A stretch of 64,000 nt of DNA from Geopseudomonas sagittaria (GCF_900115715.1 NZ_FOXM01000004.1:298201-362200), one strand, 5' to 3'; shown: positions 17,207 to 28,300, numbered from the stretch's first letter. Notes: generated by a model from the sequence alone, not told the origin. Numbers and translations: made by a program.

Positions 17207-18496
17207 CTATTCGGGCAGCAGACCCAGCGCCTGGCGCAGTGAGGAGGTCGCCGCCGCCTGATCGAGTCGGGCCAGGGCAGCCTGACGCTTGGCGTCGGTC
17301 GCCTCGAGCTCGATACGCAGGCGCGTCGGCAGATCGGTTTCGCCGAGGCGGAAGGATTTTTCGAAGAAACCGCGAGACTCCTGGGCGAGCCGGGCACGCT
17401 TCTCGGCAGCCGTCACTTGAGCGCGGGCGGATTCGAACTCCAGCCGGGCGGCTTCCAGCTCGCCGAGCAGGCGCTCACGCGCCAGACGCGCCTGCACCTC
17501 GGCTTCGATGGCCTCGGCCTCGGCCGTGGCTTGCTTGGCGCGATTGCGACTGCCCGAGCCGAAGGGGATGCGAATGCCCAGGGTGAGGCTTTCGTCATAG
17601 GACTCCCCAGGCTCGCGTTCGCGAGTGGTAGACAAGGTCAACTCGGGATTGGCCCGGGTCTGCACGCGGGCCAGTTCGGCCGAGCGGCGCGCGACCTCGG
17701 CCTGATCGAGCAGGGCGGCCACCGCCGGATGCTGAGTATCCAGACCAGCGAAGTCGGCGGGCAAAGCGGGCACCGGCTCACCGGCAACTACGCCAGGCGC
17801 AGTCTCTTCGCTACCACCCGGCAGGGTGCCGATCAGGCTGCGCAACTGCTGTGCAGCCGTCGCCAGCGCACTCCTGGCTCGCGCCGCCTCGATCTCGGCC
17901 AACGCCGCAGCACCCTCGGCCTGGTGCTGATCGGCCAGGGCCAGCTCGCCCGACTTGACCCGTTTGGCGACATCGGCAGCGAGCTGCCGGGCATTGCCCT
18001 CGCGCTCGCTGGCCAGGCTCGCTTCGACCCGGCTGCGTTGCCACTGCCAGTACGCCTCGCGCACTTCAGCAGCAGTGCGCAGCTGCGCAGCCGAGGCGCG
18101 ACTGGCGGTGGACTGGGCCTCGGCCTCGGCCACGGCGCCCGTACGCGAGCGCTCACCGGGCAGCCACAGGGGGATGGCGAGGCCGACATTGTGCTCGCGG
18201 CTACCATCGTTGCCATTGAGCTGGTCGCCTTTGCTCGACAGCTCCAGGGCCATGGGCTCGGCGGTCCAGCTGTCGGCGGAGGCGCGACGGGCGGAGGCCG
18301 CCTCACGACGCGCAGACGAGGACTCCGCTTCGGGCTGACGCGCCCAAGCGGTATCGAAGGCTTGCTTCAGCGATAAAGGACCGGCAGTGACCGACTGCAG
18401 GCTGGAAGCGCTTGGCGCTGTCTGCGCCAAGGAACTGCCGGTGGCCAGCACGAGCAAGGCACAGGGCAGCCATTTTCTGGTTTTGCTTGGGAACAT
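17207..18496 (-). CDS. TolC-family outer-membrane factor (CzcC-type)
   Basis: 429 residues from ATG at 18496; an upstream extension to 18568 lacks a ribosome site. A signal peptide (LPCALLVLATGSSLAQ) is followed by two repeats rich in Ala/Glu/Arg helices, as in outer-membrane efflux proteins, including LGIRIPFGSGSRNRAK in the second half. It forms the exit duct of the HME-RND pump. It is 29 bp upstream of the His-rich gene in the same operon. Confidence 0.85.
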   Translation of the reverse strand: MFPSKTRKWLPCALLVLATGSSLAQTAPSASSLQSVTAGPLSLKQAFDTAWARQPEAESSSARREAASARRASADSWTAEPMALELSSKGDQLNGNDGSREHNVGLAIPLWLPGERSRTGAVAEAEAQSTASRASAAQLRTAAEVREAYWQWQRSRVEASLASEREGNARQLAADVAKRVKSGELALADQHQAEGAAALAEIEAARARSALATAAQQLRSLIGTLPGGSEETAPGVVAGEPVPALPADFAGLDTQHPAVAALLDQAEVARRSAELARVQTRANPELTLSTTREREPGESYDESLTLGIRIPFGSGSRNRAKQATAEAEAIEAEVQARLARERLLGELEAARLEFESARAQVTAAEKRARLAQESRGFFEKSFRLGETDLPTRLRIELEATDAKRQAALARLDQAAATSSLRQALGLLPE

Positions 18497-18630
18497 CCCG
18501 ATTCTCCAGTGATGAAAAAGCTCACAGGGAATCGGCGAGACGCAATCAGCTGGCTCGCAGCACGCCAACGCTCATCGTCGGTGACGATGGTCGTTTGAGC
18601 GGGTCAGGGAGAGAGGAGTCGCCTCGCCGA

Positions 18631-18990
18631 TCAGGCGAGGCGGGCCCACGCAGGGCGGTCAGGCGGAGAGGATGGTCGGGCCAGCGGATGAGCCTGGTGC
18701 CCTGTTTCGCCAGCTGACGAGCTGTTCACATCAAACAAGGCTACAGCGGAAAAGATCGGCGTGACGCCAGCGGAAACGCAGGCGTTGCAATCGCCATGCA
18801 GGTTCTTGCCGCTTTGGGGATCGGGACCGTCGTCGTCCTCGTTCCCCGCCTGGCTTTTGTGCTGGTGAGCGTGATGGCCGAAATGCTTCGTCTGGCTTCC
18901 AGATTCGTGCTGGCAATAGCTGCCCAGTGCAGCCCAACCGAGCTGCAGCGGCATCATCACCAGCAAGAGAATCGTCAACCAACGGCGCAT
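18631..18990 (-). CDS. CzcI-like small metal-binding exported protein
   Basis: 119 residues from ATG at 18990 (MRRWLTILLLVMMPLQLGWA). The signal peptide is followed by a His/Cys-rich mature part (SYCQHESGSQTKHFGHHAHQHKS) and CNACVSAG. This is the CzcI pattern, the first gene of czc operons, thought to bind or sense metal in the periplasm. It is the first gene of the leftward RND operon here. The 160-bp gap to the upstream P-type ATPase gene should hold the operon promoter, though no operator is obvious. Confidence 0.75.
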   Translation of the reverse strand: MRRWLTILLLVMMPLQLGWAALGSYCQHESGSQTKHFGHHAHQHKSQAGNEDDDGPDPQSGKNLHGDCNACVSAGVTPIFSAVALFDVNSSSAGETGHQAHPLARPSSPPDRPAWARLA

Positions 18991-19148
18991 AAGAATTTGA
19001 AAGCCCAAATCAAAGTGGAATAAATCTTATCAACAATGGCCTTACTCGCAAACCATACTGCGACCAGCAGCCTGCACAGTCAGGTTAGATTACGACGCCT
19101 GACGGGAAGCTGAAGGCCGCATTACCGTTTTGTCAGCCCCCACGCGCC

Positions 19149-21548
19149 CTACTTGCGCAGCAAGCGCAACCCGTTGGCCACCACCAGCAGACTGGCGCCG
19201 GCATCGGCGAATACCGCCATCCACAGAGTTGCCTGCCCGCTGAACGTCAGCAGCAAGAATACCACCTTGATCCCGAGCGCGAAGGCGATGTTCTGCCGCA
19301 GCACCGTCGCGGTCGCCCGCGAAAGCCGGACGAATGCGGGAATCTTGCGCAGGTCGTCGTCCATCAGCGCCACGTCTGCCGTCTCGATGGCGGTATCCGT
19401 ACCAGCCGCCCCCATGGCGAAGCCAATGCTCGCTCTGGCCAGCGCAGGCGCATCGTTGATTCCGTCCCCCACCATGCCGACCGCACCCGCCTGGTCGCTC
19501 GTCATCAGTCCTTCGATGATCTTGAGCTTGTCTTCCGGCAGCAGCCCACCGCGGGCCTCGTCGATACCGACCGAACGGGCAATGGTTTCGGCGGTATGGA
19601 TGTTGTCACCGCTGAGCATCAGGGTTTTCACCCCGAGGGCGTGCAGTTCGCTGATCGCTGCGCGACTGGTTTCCCGCACGGTGTCGGCCACCGCAAAAAT
19701 ACCCAGAGCTTCATGCTGATTGACCAGCAGCACCACCGACTTGCCCTGGCGTTCAAGGGCAAACAGCTTGGCCTCAATGTCCTTCGAACACAGACCTAGC
19801 TCTTCGATCAGCCGGTGATTGCCCAGTTGATACAGATGGTCGTCGATGCGCCCCCGGACGCCCCGGCCAAGAATGGCGGCCAGATCGCTCACCGGGCGCA
19901 AAGCCAAACCGGCTTCGCTGGCCGCATGGGCGACGGCCTGGGACACCGGGTGATCCGAGCGCGCCGCAAGGCTTGCCGCCAGAGTGCGAACCTGGACTTC
20001 CTCGCCATTCAAGGCGATGAAGTCGGTTTGCACCGGCTTGCCATGGGTGATGGTGCCGGTCTTGTCGAGTGCCAGAGTGGCCAGTTTGCGCCCCTCCTCC
20101 AGGTACACACCGCCCTTGACGAGGATGCCTTTGCGGGCAGCCGCAGCCAGACCGCTGACGATGGATACCGGGGTGGAGATCACCAGCGCGCACGGACAGG
20201 CAATCACCAGTAGCACCAAGGCCTTGTAGATCCAGTCCATCCAGGCCCCGGCAAACAGCAGCGGCGGTATGACGGCCGTCAGCAAGGCGATCAGGAACAC
20301 CACCGGGGTGTAGATGCGCGCGAACTGGTCGACGAAGCGTTGCGTCGGCGCACGACTGCCCTGGGCGGACTCGACGGCATGAATGATCCGCGACAACGTC
20401 GAGTGACTGGCCTCTGCCGTCACCCGATATTCAAAAGAGCCCGTCTGGTTGATCGTACCGGCAAACACGCTGTCGCCTTCCGCCTTGTCCACCGGCAGGC
20501 TTTCGCCGGTGATCGGCGCCTGGTTCACGGTCGAGTGCCCCTGGGTCACCACACCATCCAGCGCGATGCGCTCACCTGGACGCAGACGCACCGTGGCCCC
20601 CACCGCGACCTGCTTGGCAGGTGTGCTCTGCCAGCTTCCATCAGGCTGCTGGACGGTGGCCGTTTCCGGGGCGAGATCCATCAGGCCGCGAATCGCATTG
20701 CGCGCACGGTCGAGCGATCTGGCCTCGATCACCTCTGCCAGGGCGAACAGGAACATCACCATGGCCGCCTCCGGCCACTCGCCAATGAGCATCGCGCCGG
20801 TGACGGCAATCGACATCAGCGCGTTGATGTTCAGGTTGCGGTTCTTGAGGGCAATCCAGCCTTTCTTGTAGGTCGAGAGACCGCCTACGCCAATCGCCAG
20901 CATGGCGAGGGCCACGACCAACCAGTGATTGCCACCGTTCAGCCAGTCCACGACCTCGGCCAAGGTCGCACTCACCCCCGCCACGGCCAGTGGCCACCAT
21001 TGGTGGATGCCGGTAGAGGGCACGGCGGTGGCGCTGGCAACGCTCGGTTCGACGCTGGCTTCGAGCCCGATGGAGGTCAGCGCGTCCAAGATGGCATGCA
21101 GGCTCTCGAGACTGTGCGTGACCGTCAGACGGCGTTGCAGCAGATTGAAGTCCAGGGACTCGACCCCGGGCATTCCGTTCAGCTTGTCGCGAATCAGCCG
21201 TTCCTCGGTAGGGCAGTCCATCTTCGCGATGAGCAACACCGTGCACACCTGCTCGGCTGGAAGGGCAAGACGCTGGGCCTGCATGCCGATGGCGCGCAAC
21301 GCGGCTTCGACCGGCTCCAGCGAATCGAGCTGGTGGTTCACCGTCAGCGTGCGCTGCATCAGGTTGAACTCTAACCCGGTCACTCCTGCGAGCGGCTCCA
21401 GCTTGCCGCGAATCAGCCGTTCCTCGGTGGGGCAGTCCATGTTGTCGATACGGTACTGCGCAATCTTTCCCGCTCCGGTGGCGAGAGTCTTCGGTTCCGC
21501 TGACGACGCAGTGGAACACCCGCACCCAACAGTGTTGCACTCACTCAT
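19149..21548 (-). CDS. cadA: Cd2+/Zn2+/Pb2+-exporting P-type ATPase
   Basis: 799 residues from ATG at 21548, with AGGGGG upstream. After a Cys-rich tip (CNTVGCGC) come two similar HMA-like domains, each carrying MDCPTEERLIR, where the usual CxxC is replaced by Cys-Pro-Thr-Glu-Glu, typical of Zn/Cd pumps. Then eight TM segments with the CPC site (ACPCALV), TGES actuator loop, phosphorylation DKTGT, HP motif (SDHPVS) and GDGINDAPAL hinge. The ATPase exports Cd, Zn or Pb to the periplasm, from where the RND pump can carry it out. It is divergent from cadR and driven by a MerR-type promoter. Confidence 0.92.
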   Translation of the reverse strand: MSECNTVGCGCSTASSAEPKTLATGAGKIAQYRIDNMDCPTEERLIRGKLEPLAGVTGLEFNLMQRTLTVNHQLDSLEPVEAALRAIGMQAQRLALPAEQVCTVLLIAKMDCPTEERLIRDKLNGMPGVESLDFNLLQRRLTVTHSLESLHAILDALTSIGLEASVEPSVASATAVPSTGIHQWWPLAVAGVSATLAEVVDWLNGGNHWLVVALAMLAIGVGGLSTYKKGWIALKNRNLNINALMSIAVTGAMLIGEWPEAAMVMFLFALAEVIEARSLDRARNAIRGLMDLAPETATVQQPDGSWQSTPAKQVAVGATVRLRPGERIALDGVVTQGHSTVNQAPITGESLPVDKAEGDSVFAGTINQTGSFEYRVTAEASHSTLSRIIHAVESAQGSRAPTQRFVDQFARIYTPVVFLIALLTAVIPPLLFAGAWMDWIYKALVLLVIACPCALVISTPVSIVSGLAAAARKGILVKGGVYLEEGRKLATLALDKTGTITHGKPVQTDFIALNGEEVQVRTLAASLAARSDHPVSQAVAHAASEAGLALRPVSDLAAILGRGVRGRIDDHLYQLGNHRLIEELGLCSKDIEAKLFALERQGKSVVLLVNQHEALGIFAVADTVRETSRAAISELHALGVKTLMLSGDNIHTAETIARSVGIDEARGGLLPEDKLKIIEGLMTSDQAGAVGMVGDGINDAPALARASIGFAMGAAGTDTAIETADVALMDDDLRKIPAFVRLSRATATVLRQNIAFALGIKVVFLLLTFSGQATLWMAVFADAGASLLVVANGLRLLRK

Positions 21549-21578
21549 GTTGGCCCCCTGAGCCTGACGTTGCAGACA

Positions 21579-21609
21579 AGTAAACAACCTGTAGCGACTA
21601 CAGAGTCAA
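21579..21609 (-). promoter_or_regulatory. MerR-type cadA promoter with CadR operator
   Basis: On the minus strand, TTGACT (-35, 21604-21609) and TTTACT (-10, 21579-21584) are separated by 19 bp, the overlong spacing that needs a MerR-family activator to twist it. The spacer holds the perfect dyad CTGTAG-TCG-CTACAG (21589-21603). It sits between cadA and cadR and should respond to Cd(II)/Pb(II). Confidence 0.85.
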
Positions 21610-21660
21610 GAGCCTATGCTGCCAGCAAGGGTCATCAGATCCGGCTATTGGGATAACAAC

Positions 21661-22143
21661 GTGAAAATCGGCGAACTGGCCAGAATCACTGGCACTCAGG
21701 TCGAAACCATCCGCTACTACGAGCGCGAGGCTCTACTTGCCTCACCCTCCCGCACCGAAGGCAACTTTCGCATCTACACCGAAGCGCATGTCGAAAGGCT
21801 GTCATTCATCCGCCGTTGCCGCATGCTGGATATGACGCACGCCGAGATTCGAGGACTGCTCCATTTCAAGGATGCCCCCAGCGAACACTGTGGCGATGTG
21901 AACGCCCTGCTGGACGCGCACATTGGCCATGTCACCGCGCGCATCGAGGAGCTCCGCCAGCTGGAACAACAGCTCAAGAGCTTGCGTGAATGCTGCAACG
22001 AGCCGAGTACCGCCGCCCATTGCGGCATCCTCCACGAGTTGTCGCAGCCGTTGTGCGAAGGCGCAACGAGCGAGGGCAATCACCTGCGCTGCGCACATCC
22101 GGGCGGCCCCTCCCATCAGCGGCAAACCGGGACCACGCAATAA
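21661..22143 (+). CDS. cadR: Cd(II)/Pb(II)-responsive MerR-family regulator CadR
   Basis: 160 residues from GTG at 21661 (KIGELARITGTQVETIRYYE), matching the usual CadR start better than the ATG at 21616. N-terminal winged HTH, dimerisation helix with the metal Cys in APSEHCGDVNALL, and the second Cys pair in RECCNEPSTAAHCGI. The C-terminal tail with His and Cys residues is typical of Pseudomonas CadR. It represses without metal and activates the divergent cadA promoter with metal. Confidence 0.9.
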   Translation: MKIGELARITGTQVETIRYYEREALLASPSRTEGNFRIYTEAHVERLSFIRRCRMLDMTHAEIRGLLHFKDAPSEHCGDVNALLDAHIGHVTARIEELRQLEQQLKSLRECCNEPSTAAHCGILHELSQPLCEGATSEGNHLRCAHPGGPSHQRQTGTTQ

Positions 22144-22230
22144 CGAGCTCTGCTCGAAGCTCCTTAACTGCTGTGCCGAGTGGTGCGCCTGCAATTGTGT
22201 ACCCCACCGTGCAGGACTAGACTCCCGTCC

Positions 22231-22581
22231 ATGAAACGCCACCTGCGGCTCTGCCTGGTTTTCCTGCTCAGTCTGACGCTTCCCCTCACGGGAATGGCGG
22301 GAGTCCAGCCGCCGGCAGAACCCTGTCCGATGCAGGCGACCGCCATGGCGGCGATGACCGACATGGCGGTCGTGCCTCCGGACTGCTGCCAGGACATGGG
22401 CGACCCCGCCGAGCCTGGTAAACCCTGCAAACCGGGGCAGGAATGCAAGACCGCCAGCCTGCTGCAAGTTGCAGTCATCAAGCCCCCCGTCCCCTTGTCC
22501 GCCCCAATAGCGGCATCCTACACCAGCGATCTCCTGCCCGAGCGCCCCCCATCCGGGCTCTGGCGACCACCCTGCGCCTGA
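22231..22581 (+). CDS. Small secreted Cys/Met-rich protein ahead of cusCBA
   Basis: 116 residues from ATG at 22231. Signal peptide (LCLVFLLSLTLPLTGMAG), then a mature part rich in Cys and Met (PCPMQATAMAAMTDMAV, then DCCQDMG, PCKPGQEC). This composition fits periplasmic Cu(I) binding. It lies 91 bp before cusC on the same strand. No named family is certain; CopL or DUF2946-like metal-responsive proteins are candidates. Confidence 0.55.
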   Translation: MKRHLRLCLVFLLSLTLPLTGMAGVQPPAEPCPMQATAMAAMTDMAVVPPDCCQDMGDPAEPGKPCKPGQECKTASLLQVAVIKPPVPLSAPIAASYTSDLLPERPPSGLWRPPCA

Positions 22582-22672
22582 TTCCTGCCCCACACTGAAC
22601 GCTATCCCGCCTGATCAGGACAGCAGGGCTGCGCGCGTTCGCGCGACACGGAACATCACAGGAATCGAGAGC

Positions 22673-23929
22673 ATGAACATCCCACGTCACTGTCCGGGCT
22701 GGCCCCTCGCCGCCGCGCTGGCGGCGTCCGTGCTGGCATTGCCGAGCCAGGCAGCCTCGCTGACCCTCGCCGAGGCCTTGCGCCTGGCTGAAGATAACGC
22801 CCCTTCGCTGGCCGCCGAGCAGGCCAAACTGCAAGCCGCCAGTAGTGCCGCCATTCCCGCCGGCGAACTGCCCGATCCCCAGCTGCGGCTGGGGGTGCAG
22901 AACTATCCCGTCGGCGGCCCCGACCGCTGGAGCATCGACCGCGATTTCATGACCATGCAGATGGTCGGAGTCATGCAGGATATGCCCAACAGCGCCAAGC
23001 GCCGGGCTCGGGTCGAGGTAGCCGATGCGGCGGTAGAGCGCGCCGCCGCCGAAAGCGCTGTTGAACGACTGAACGTCCGCCAGGCCACCGCGCTGGCGTG
23101 GATCGACCGCCTCGCGGTGGAACGCCAGCAGGCGCTGTTCACCGAGTTCTTCGGCGAGAACCGTCTGCTCGCTGCCGCCGTGCAGGCGCAGATCGCCGGC
23201 GGACGCGGGCAGGCTGCCGACGCAGTGCGGCCGAAACAGGAGGCGGCCCGCCTGGACGAACAGCAGGACCAACTAGCCCAGCAACACGTTCGGGCGCGCG
23301 CGGCCCTACGTCGCTGGATAGGCGTGGCCGCCGACCAGCCGCTTGCTGGCGACTGGCCAGAATGGCCCATCGATCACGCTCGCTACGGCCACCAGTTGCC
23401 ACGCCACCCGGCGCTGGCCTCCTTCGAGCCGATGACGCGCGAAGCGCAAGCCAAGGTGCGCGAGGCGCAGGCGGAGAAGAAGTCCGACTGGAGTTGGGAG
23501 CTCGACTACCAACGTCGTGGCCGCGAGTTTGGCGACATGGTCAGTGTGCAGGTCAGTTTCGACCTGCCGCTGTTCCCCGGCTCTCGGCAGGATCCGAAAA
23601 TCGCCGCCCGACACGCCGAACTCAACCAGCTGGAAGCCGAGCGCGAAGCCCTGCTGCGCGAGCATGCCCAACAACTGGAAGAGGATCTCGCCGAATACCA
23701 GCGACTACAGCGGGCACAGCATCGCAACCGCGACAACTTCGTGCCGCTGGCCCGGGAGAAGGTGGAGCTCAGCCTGGCCAGCTACCGCGCCGGCAAGGGC
23801 GATCTGCTCAGCGTCATCACCGCCCGTCAGGAGCTGATCGAGGCTCGCCTGCGCCAGATCGAGCTGGAGGCACAGGGCGCCAAGACTGCTGCACGGCTGC
23901 ATTTTGCCTACGGGGAGGAGCACCCATGA
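22673..23929 (+). CDS. cusC: TolC-family outer-membrane factor CusC
   Basis: 418 residues. Signal peptide ending PSQAA, then the two-repeat TolC architecture of long helices and short beta strands; VSVQVSFDLPLFPGSRQDPK is the second strand-turn region. It forms the outer-membrane exit duct of the Cu(I)/Ag(I) pump. Its stop overlaps the cusB start (ATGA), so the genes are coupled. Confidence 0.88.
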   Translation: MNIPRHCPGWPLAAALAASVLALPSQAASLTLAEALRLAEDNAPSLAAEQAKLQAASSAAIPAGELPDPQLRLGVQNYPVGGPDRWSIDRDFMTMQMVGVMQDMPNSAKRRARVEVADAAVERAAAESAVERLNVRQATALAWIDRLAVERQQALFTEFFGENRLLAAAVQAQIAGGRGQAADAVRPKQEAARLDEQQDQLAQQHVRARAALRRWIGVAADQPLAGDWPEWPIDHARYGHQLPRHPALASFEPMTREAQAKVREAQAEKKSDWSWELDYQRRGREFGDMVSVQVSFDLPLFPGSRQDPKIAARHAELNQLEAEREALLREHAQQLEEDLAEYQRLQRAQHRNRDNFVPLAREKVELSLASYRAGKGDLLSVITARQELIEARLRQIELEAQGAKTAARLHFAYGEEHP

Positions 23930-25392
23930 GCATGCAAATTGGCCCGGCAGCCGCGTTGTGCGGCTTGGCGCTCGTTCTCGGCGCTGGCGGGGGGTACTGG
24001 TTCGCCCAGCAGCGCCCTGATCCGATACCCGTGCCCGCGGCGCAGGACGAACGTCCGGTGCTGTACTGGTACGATCCGATGTACCCGCAGCAGCGGTTCG
24101 ACAAGCCGGGCAAGTCGCCCTTCATGGACATGCAACTGGTGCCTCGCTATGCCGATGCCGCCGCGGACAGCGCCGCCGTCAGCATCGATCCGCGATTGAC
24201 CCAGAATCTCGGCCTGCGCCTGGCGACCGTCACCCGTGGGGCCATCGCCTCCAGTCTGGTGGTAACCGGCGTGCTGGCTTTCAATGAACGGGATGTCGCA
24301 GTGGTTCAGGCGCGTACTGCCGGCTTCGTCGAGCGGGTCTACGCCCGCGCACCAGACGACGTACTGGCGGCTGGTGCGCCGCTGGCCGACCTGCTGGTGC
24401 CCGAGTGGGCCGCTGCCCAGGAAGAGTTTCTCGCCCTCCGGCGCAGCGGCGATGCCGAGCTGCTGGCGGCGGCCCGCCAGCGCCTGCTCCTGATCGGCAT
24501 GCCAGCGACGTTGATCGCCCGGGTGGAGCACAGCGGCAAGGCCCAGCCGACCCTGACCATCACCAGCCCCCTCGGTGGCGTGTTGCAGGAGCTGGCTGTG
24601 CGGACGGGCATGAGAATGGCGGCCGGCGATAGCCTGGCGCGCATCAACGGTCTGGACAGCGTCTGGCTGGAGCTGGCCGTGCCGGAGGCCGAAGCCGGGG
24701 CACTGCTCGCCGACCAGACGGTCGAGGCGCGCCTGCCGGCGCTCGCTGGCGAGGTGCTAACGGGCCGGGTCGCCACCATCCTGCCAGCGGCGAACACCGA
24801 CAGTCGTACCCTTCGCGTGAGGGTCGAATTGCCCAACCCCGACGGTCGCCTGCGGCCGGGGCTGACGGCGCAGGTACGGCTGAACCGGGCGAGCGAGCAA
24901 GGCGTGCTGTGGGTGCCGAGCGAGGCTGTCATCCGCACCGGCCGACGGGCTCTGGTCATGCTCGCCGAAGACGCGGGGCGCTACCGGCCAGTCGAGGTGC
25001 GCCCCGGTGCGGAAAACGATGGCCGAACGGTGGTACTGAGCGGCCTGGAGGAAGGCCAACAGGTGGTCGCCTCCGGACAGTTCCTACTCGATTCCGAAGC
25101 CAGTCTCCGAGGGCTGGTTGTGGGAACCGCGGCAAGACCGGAGCCTGCCACCAACACCCCCGTCCTGCATGAGGCCGAGGGCAGGGTCGTCGAGATCGGC
25201 GACGGGAGCGTGACCCTCGCCCATGGTCCTTTACGGACACTGGGGATGCCCGGCATGACCATGAGCTTCCCACTGGGCAATCCGGCCCTGTTGCACGGAC
25301 TCGAGGTCGGCGACCGGGTGCGCTTCGCGGTGCGCGAGAGCGACGCCGGGCTGGTGGTCGAGCGCTTGGAGAAACAGGGAGACCAGCCATGA
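23926..25392 (+). CDS. cusB: CusB-type adaptor with heavy-metal-binding head and fused CusF-like tail
   Basis: 488 residues from ATG at 23926, overlapping the cusC stop; the longer frame from 23098 is a shadow. After an N-terminal anchor comes a heavy-metal-binding domain ([17 protein letters not shown], then [12 protein letters not shown]), typical of CusB. The barrel-sandwich hybrid, short helical hairpin and beta-barrel domains follow. The last 75 residues form a CusF-like domain ([16 protein letters not shown], then GMPGMTMSF), with Met ligands. Thus a metallochaperone is fused to the adaptor although a free CusF follows. Confidence 0.88.
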   Translation: MSMQIGPAAALCGLALVLGAGGGYWFAQQRPDPIPVPAAQDERPVLYWYDPMYPQQRFDKPGKSPFMDMQLVPRYADAAADSAAVSIDPRLTQNLGLRLATVTRGAIASSLVVTGVLAFNERDVAVVQARTAGFVERVYARAPDDVLAAGAPLADLLVPEWAAAQEEFLALRRSGDAELLAAARQRLLLIGMPATLIARVEHSGKAQPTLTITSPLGGVLQELAVRTGMRMAAGDSLARINGLDSVWLELAVPEAEAGALLADQTVEARLPALAGEVLTGRVATILPAANTDSRTLRVRVELPNPDGRLRPGLTAQVRLNRASEQGVLWVPSEAVIRTGRRALVMLAEDAGRYRPVEVRPGAENDGRTVVLSGLEEGQQVVASGQFLLDSEASLRGLVVGTAARPEPATNTPVLHEAEGRVVEIGDGSVTLAHGPLRTLGMPGMTMSFPLGNPALLHGLEVGDRVRFAVRESDAGLVVERLEKQGDQP

Positions 25393-28300
25393 TCGCCGCG
25401 CTGATCCGCTGGTCGGTAGCCAACCGCTTCCTGGTCCTGCTGGCAACCCTGTTCGTCACCGCCTGGGGCGTCTGGTCGGTGCGCAGCATCCCGCTCGACG
25501 CACTGCCGGACCTCTCCGATGTACAGGTGATCGTGCGCACCCCCTATCCGGGGCAGGCGCCGCAGATCGTCGAGAACCAGGTAACCTATCCACTGACCAC
25601 CACCATGCTCTCGGTGCCGGGAGCGAAAACGGTACGCGGCTACTCCTTCTTCGGCGACAGCTACGTCTACGTGCTGTTCGAGGACGGCACCGACCTCTAC
25701 TGGGCGCGCTCGCGGGTGCTGGAGTACTTGAGCCAGGTGCAGAGCCGCCTACCGGCAGGCGCCCGGCCGGCGCTGGGACCGGATGCCAGCGGGGTCGGCT
25801 GGATCTACCAGTACGCCCTGGTCGATCGCAGTGGCCGCCACGACCTGGCGCAGCTGCGCGCCCTGCAGGACTGGTTCCTCAAGTTCGAGCTGAAGACCGT
25901 CGCCAACGTCGCAGAGGTGGCCACCATCGGCGGCATGGTCAGGCAGTACCAGGTCCTGCTCGACCCGACCAGGCTGGCCAGCCTGGGCATCACCCAGGCC
26001 GAGGTGATCGCGGCCATCGGCCAGGCCAACCGGGAAACCGGCGGCGCGGTGCTGGAAATGGCCGAGACCGAGTTCATGGTGCGCGCCTCCGGCTACCTGA
26101 AGACGCTCGACGATTTCCGCGCCATCCCGCTCAGGCTCAGTGCCGGCGGTGTACCGGTGACCCTCGGCGACGTGGCGAGCATCCAGCTGGGCCCGGAGAT
26201 GCGCCGCGGCATCGGCGAACTCGACGGCGAAGGCGAAACGGTCGGCGGCGTGGTGATCCTGCGCAGCGGCAAGAACGCCCGCGACACGATCGCTGCGGTC
26301 AAGGCCAAACTCGACGAGCTGAAGGGCAGCCTGCCCGCCGGGGTGGAAATCGTCACCACTTACGACCGCAGCAAGCTGATCGACCGCGCGGTGGCCAACC
26401 TCGGCCACAAGCTCCTTGAGGAGTTCATCGTCGTCGCCTTGGTCTGCGCGCTGTTCCTCTGGCACCTGCGCTCATCCCTGGTAGCGATCATCTCGCTGCC
26501 GATTGGCGTGCTGATCGCGTTCATCGTGATGCGCCACCAAGGCATCAACGCCAACCTCATGTCACTCGGCGGCATCGCCATTGCCATCGGAGCCATGGTG
26601 GATGCGGCGGTGGTGATGATCGAGAACGCTCACAAGAAGGTCGAAGCCTGGCACTCGGCTCACCCCGGGGAGACGCTGGCGGGCGAGCGCCACTGGCAGG
26701 TGATGACCGACGCCGCCGCCGAGGTCGGCCCGGCGCTGTTCTTCTGTCTGCTGATCATCACCCTATCGTTCATCCCGGTATTCACCCTGGAGGCCCAGGA
26801 AGGCCGCCTGTTCGGCCCGCTGGCCTTCACCAAGACCTACGCCATGGCGGCCGCCGCCGGGTTGTCGGTAACCCTGGTGCCGGTACTGATGGGCTACTGG
26901 ATTCGCGGGCGGATCCCCCGGGAGGAGCACAACCCGCTGAATCGCTGGCTGATCCGCCTCTACCGGCCGGCTCTGGATGCAGTGCTGCGCCGGCCCAAAG
27001 TCACCCTGTTGGCTGCGCTGCTGGTGTTTCTCAGCGCACTGTGGCCGATTTCCCGCCTCGGCGGCGAGTTCCTGCCGCCGATGGACGAAGGCGACTTGCT
27101 CTACATGCCTTCGGCGCTGCCCGGACTGTCGGCGCAAAAGGCCGCGCAGCTGTTGCAGCAGACAGATCGCCTGATCAAGACGGTACCGGAAGTCGAGCAC
27201 GTGTTCGGCAAGGCCGGACGTGCCGAAACCGCCACCGACCCGGCACCGCTGGAGATGTTCGAAACCACCATCCAGTTCAAGCCGCGCGAGCAGTGGCGAC
27301 CAGGCATGACGCCGGAAAAACTGGTGGAAGAGCTGGATCGGGTGGTGCGGATCCCAGGGCTCACCAACATCTGGATTCCGCCGATCCGCAATCGCATCGA
27401 CATGCTCGCCACCGGGATCAAGAGCCCCATCGGGATCAAGGTCGCCGGCACAAGCCTGGTGGATATCGACGCAGCCACCCAGGCGATCGAGCGCGTGGCC
27501 AAGAGCGTGCCCGGAGTGAGCTCGGCGCTGGCCGAGCGCCTGACCGGAGGGCGCTATGTCGATGTGGACATCGACCGTCGCGCGGCTGCCCGCTACGGGC
27601 TGAACATCGCCGACGTGCAGTCGATAGTGGCCAGCGCCATCGGCGGCGAAAACGTCGGCGAGACCGTCGAGGGCCTGGCCCGCTTCCCGATCAATGTGCG
27701 CTACCCACGCGAGTGGCGCGACTCGCTCGGCGCTCTCGAGCAGCTGCCGATCTATACCCCGCAAGGCAACCAGATCACTCTGGGCACGGTGGCGAGGATC
27801 GCGGTCAGCGACGGACCGCCCATGCTGAAAAGCGAGAACGCCCGGCCATCGGGCTGGGTCTACATCGACGTGCGCGAGCGGGACATCGCTGCCGTGGTGG
27901 GTGACCTGCGCCGGACCGTCAGCGAAAAGGTGAGCCTGCAGCCAGGCATGAGCATCAGCTATTCTGGGCAGTTCGAGTACCTCGAGCGAGCCAACGCCCG
28001 GCTCAAGCTGGTGGTGCCGGCGACCCTGGCGATCATCTTCGTGCTGCTCTACCTGACCTTTGCCCGCGTCGACGAGGCCCTGCTGATCATGGCGACGCTG
28101 CCATTCGCCCTCACCGGCGGCGTGTGGTTCCTCTACCTGCTGGACTACGACCTGTCGGTGGCCACCGGCGTCGGCTTCATCGCCCTGGCTGGGGTGGCCG
28201 CCGAGTTCGGCGTGATCATGCTGCTCTACCTGAAGCAGGCCTGGGCCGAGCGCGAGGCGGCCGGCGAGCGCAGCGAGCAGGCACTGCTGGCGGCGATTCG

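Noticed and set aside
23098..23925. N-terminal extension of the cusB frame
   Set aside because: It overlaps cusC in another frame; CusB starts at 23926 with an anchor and an ATGA overlap.
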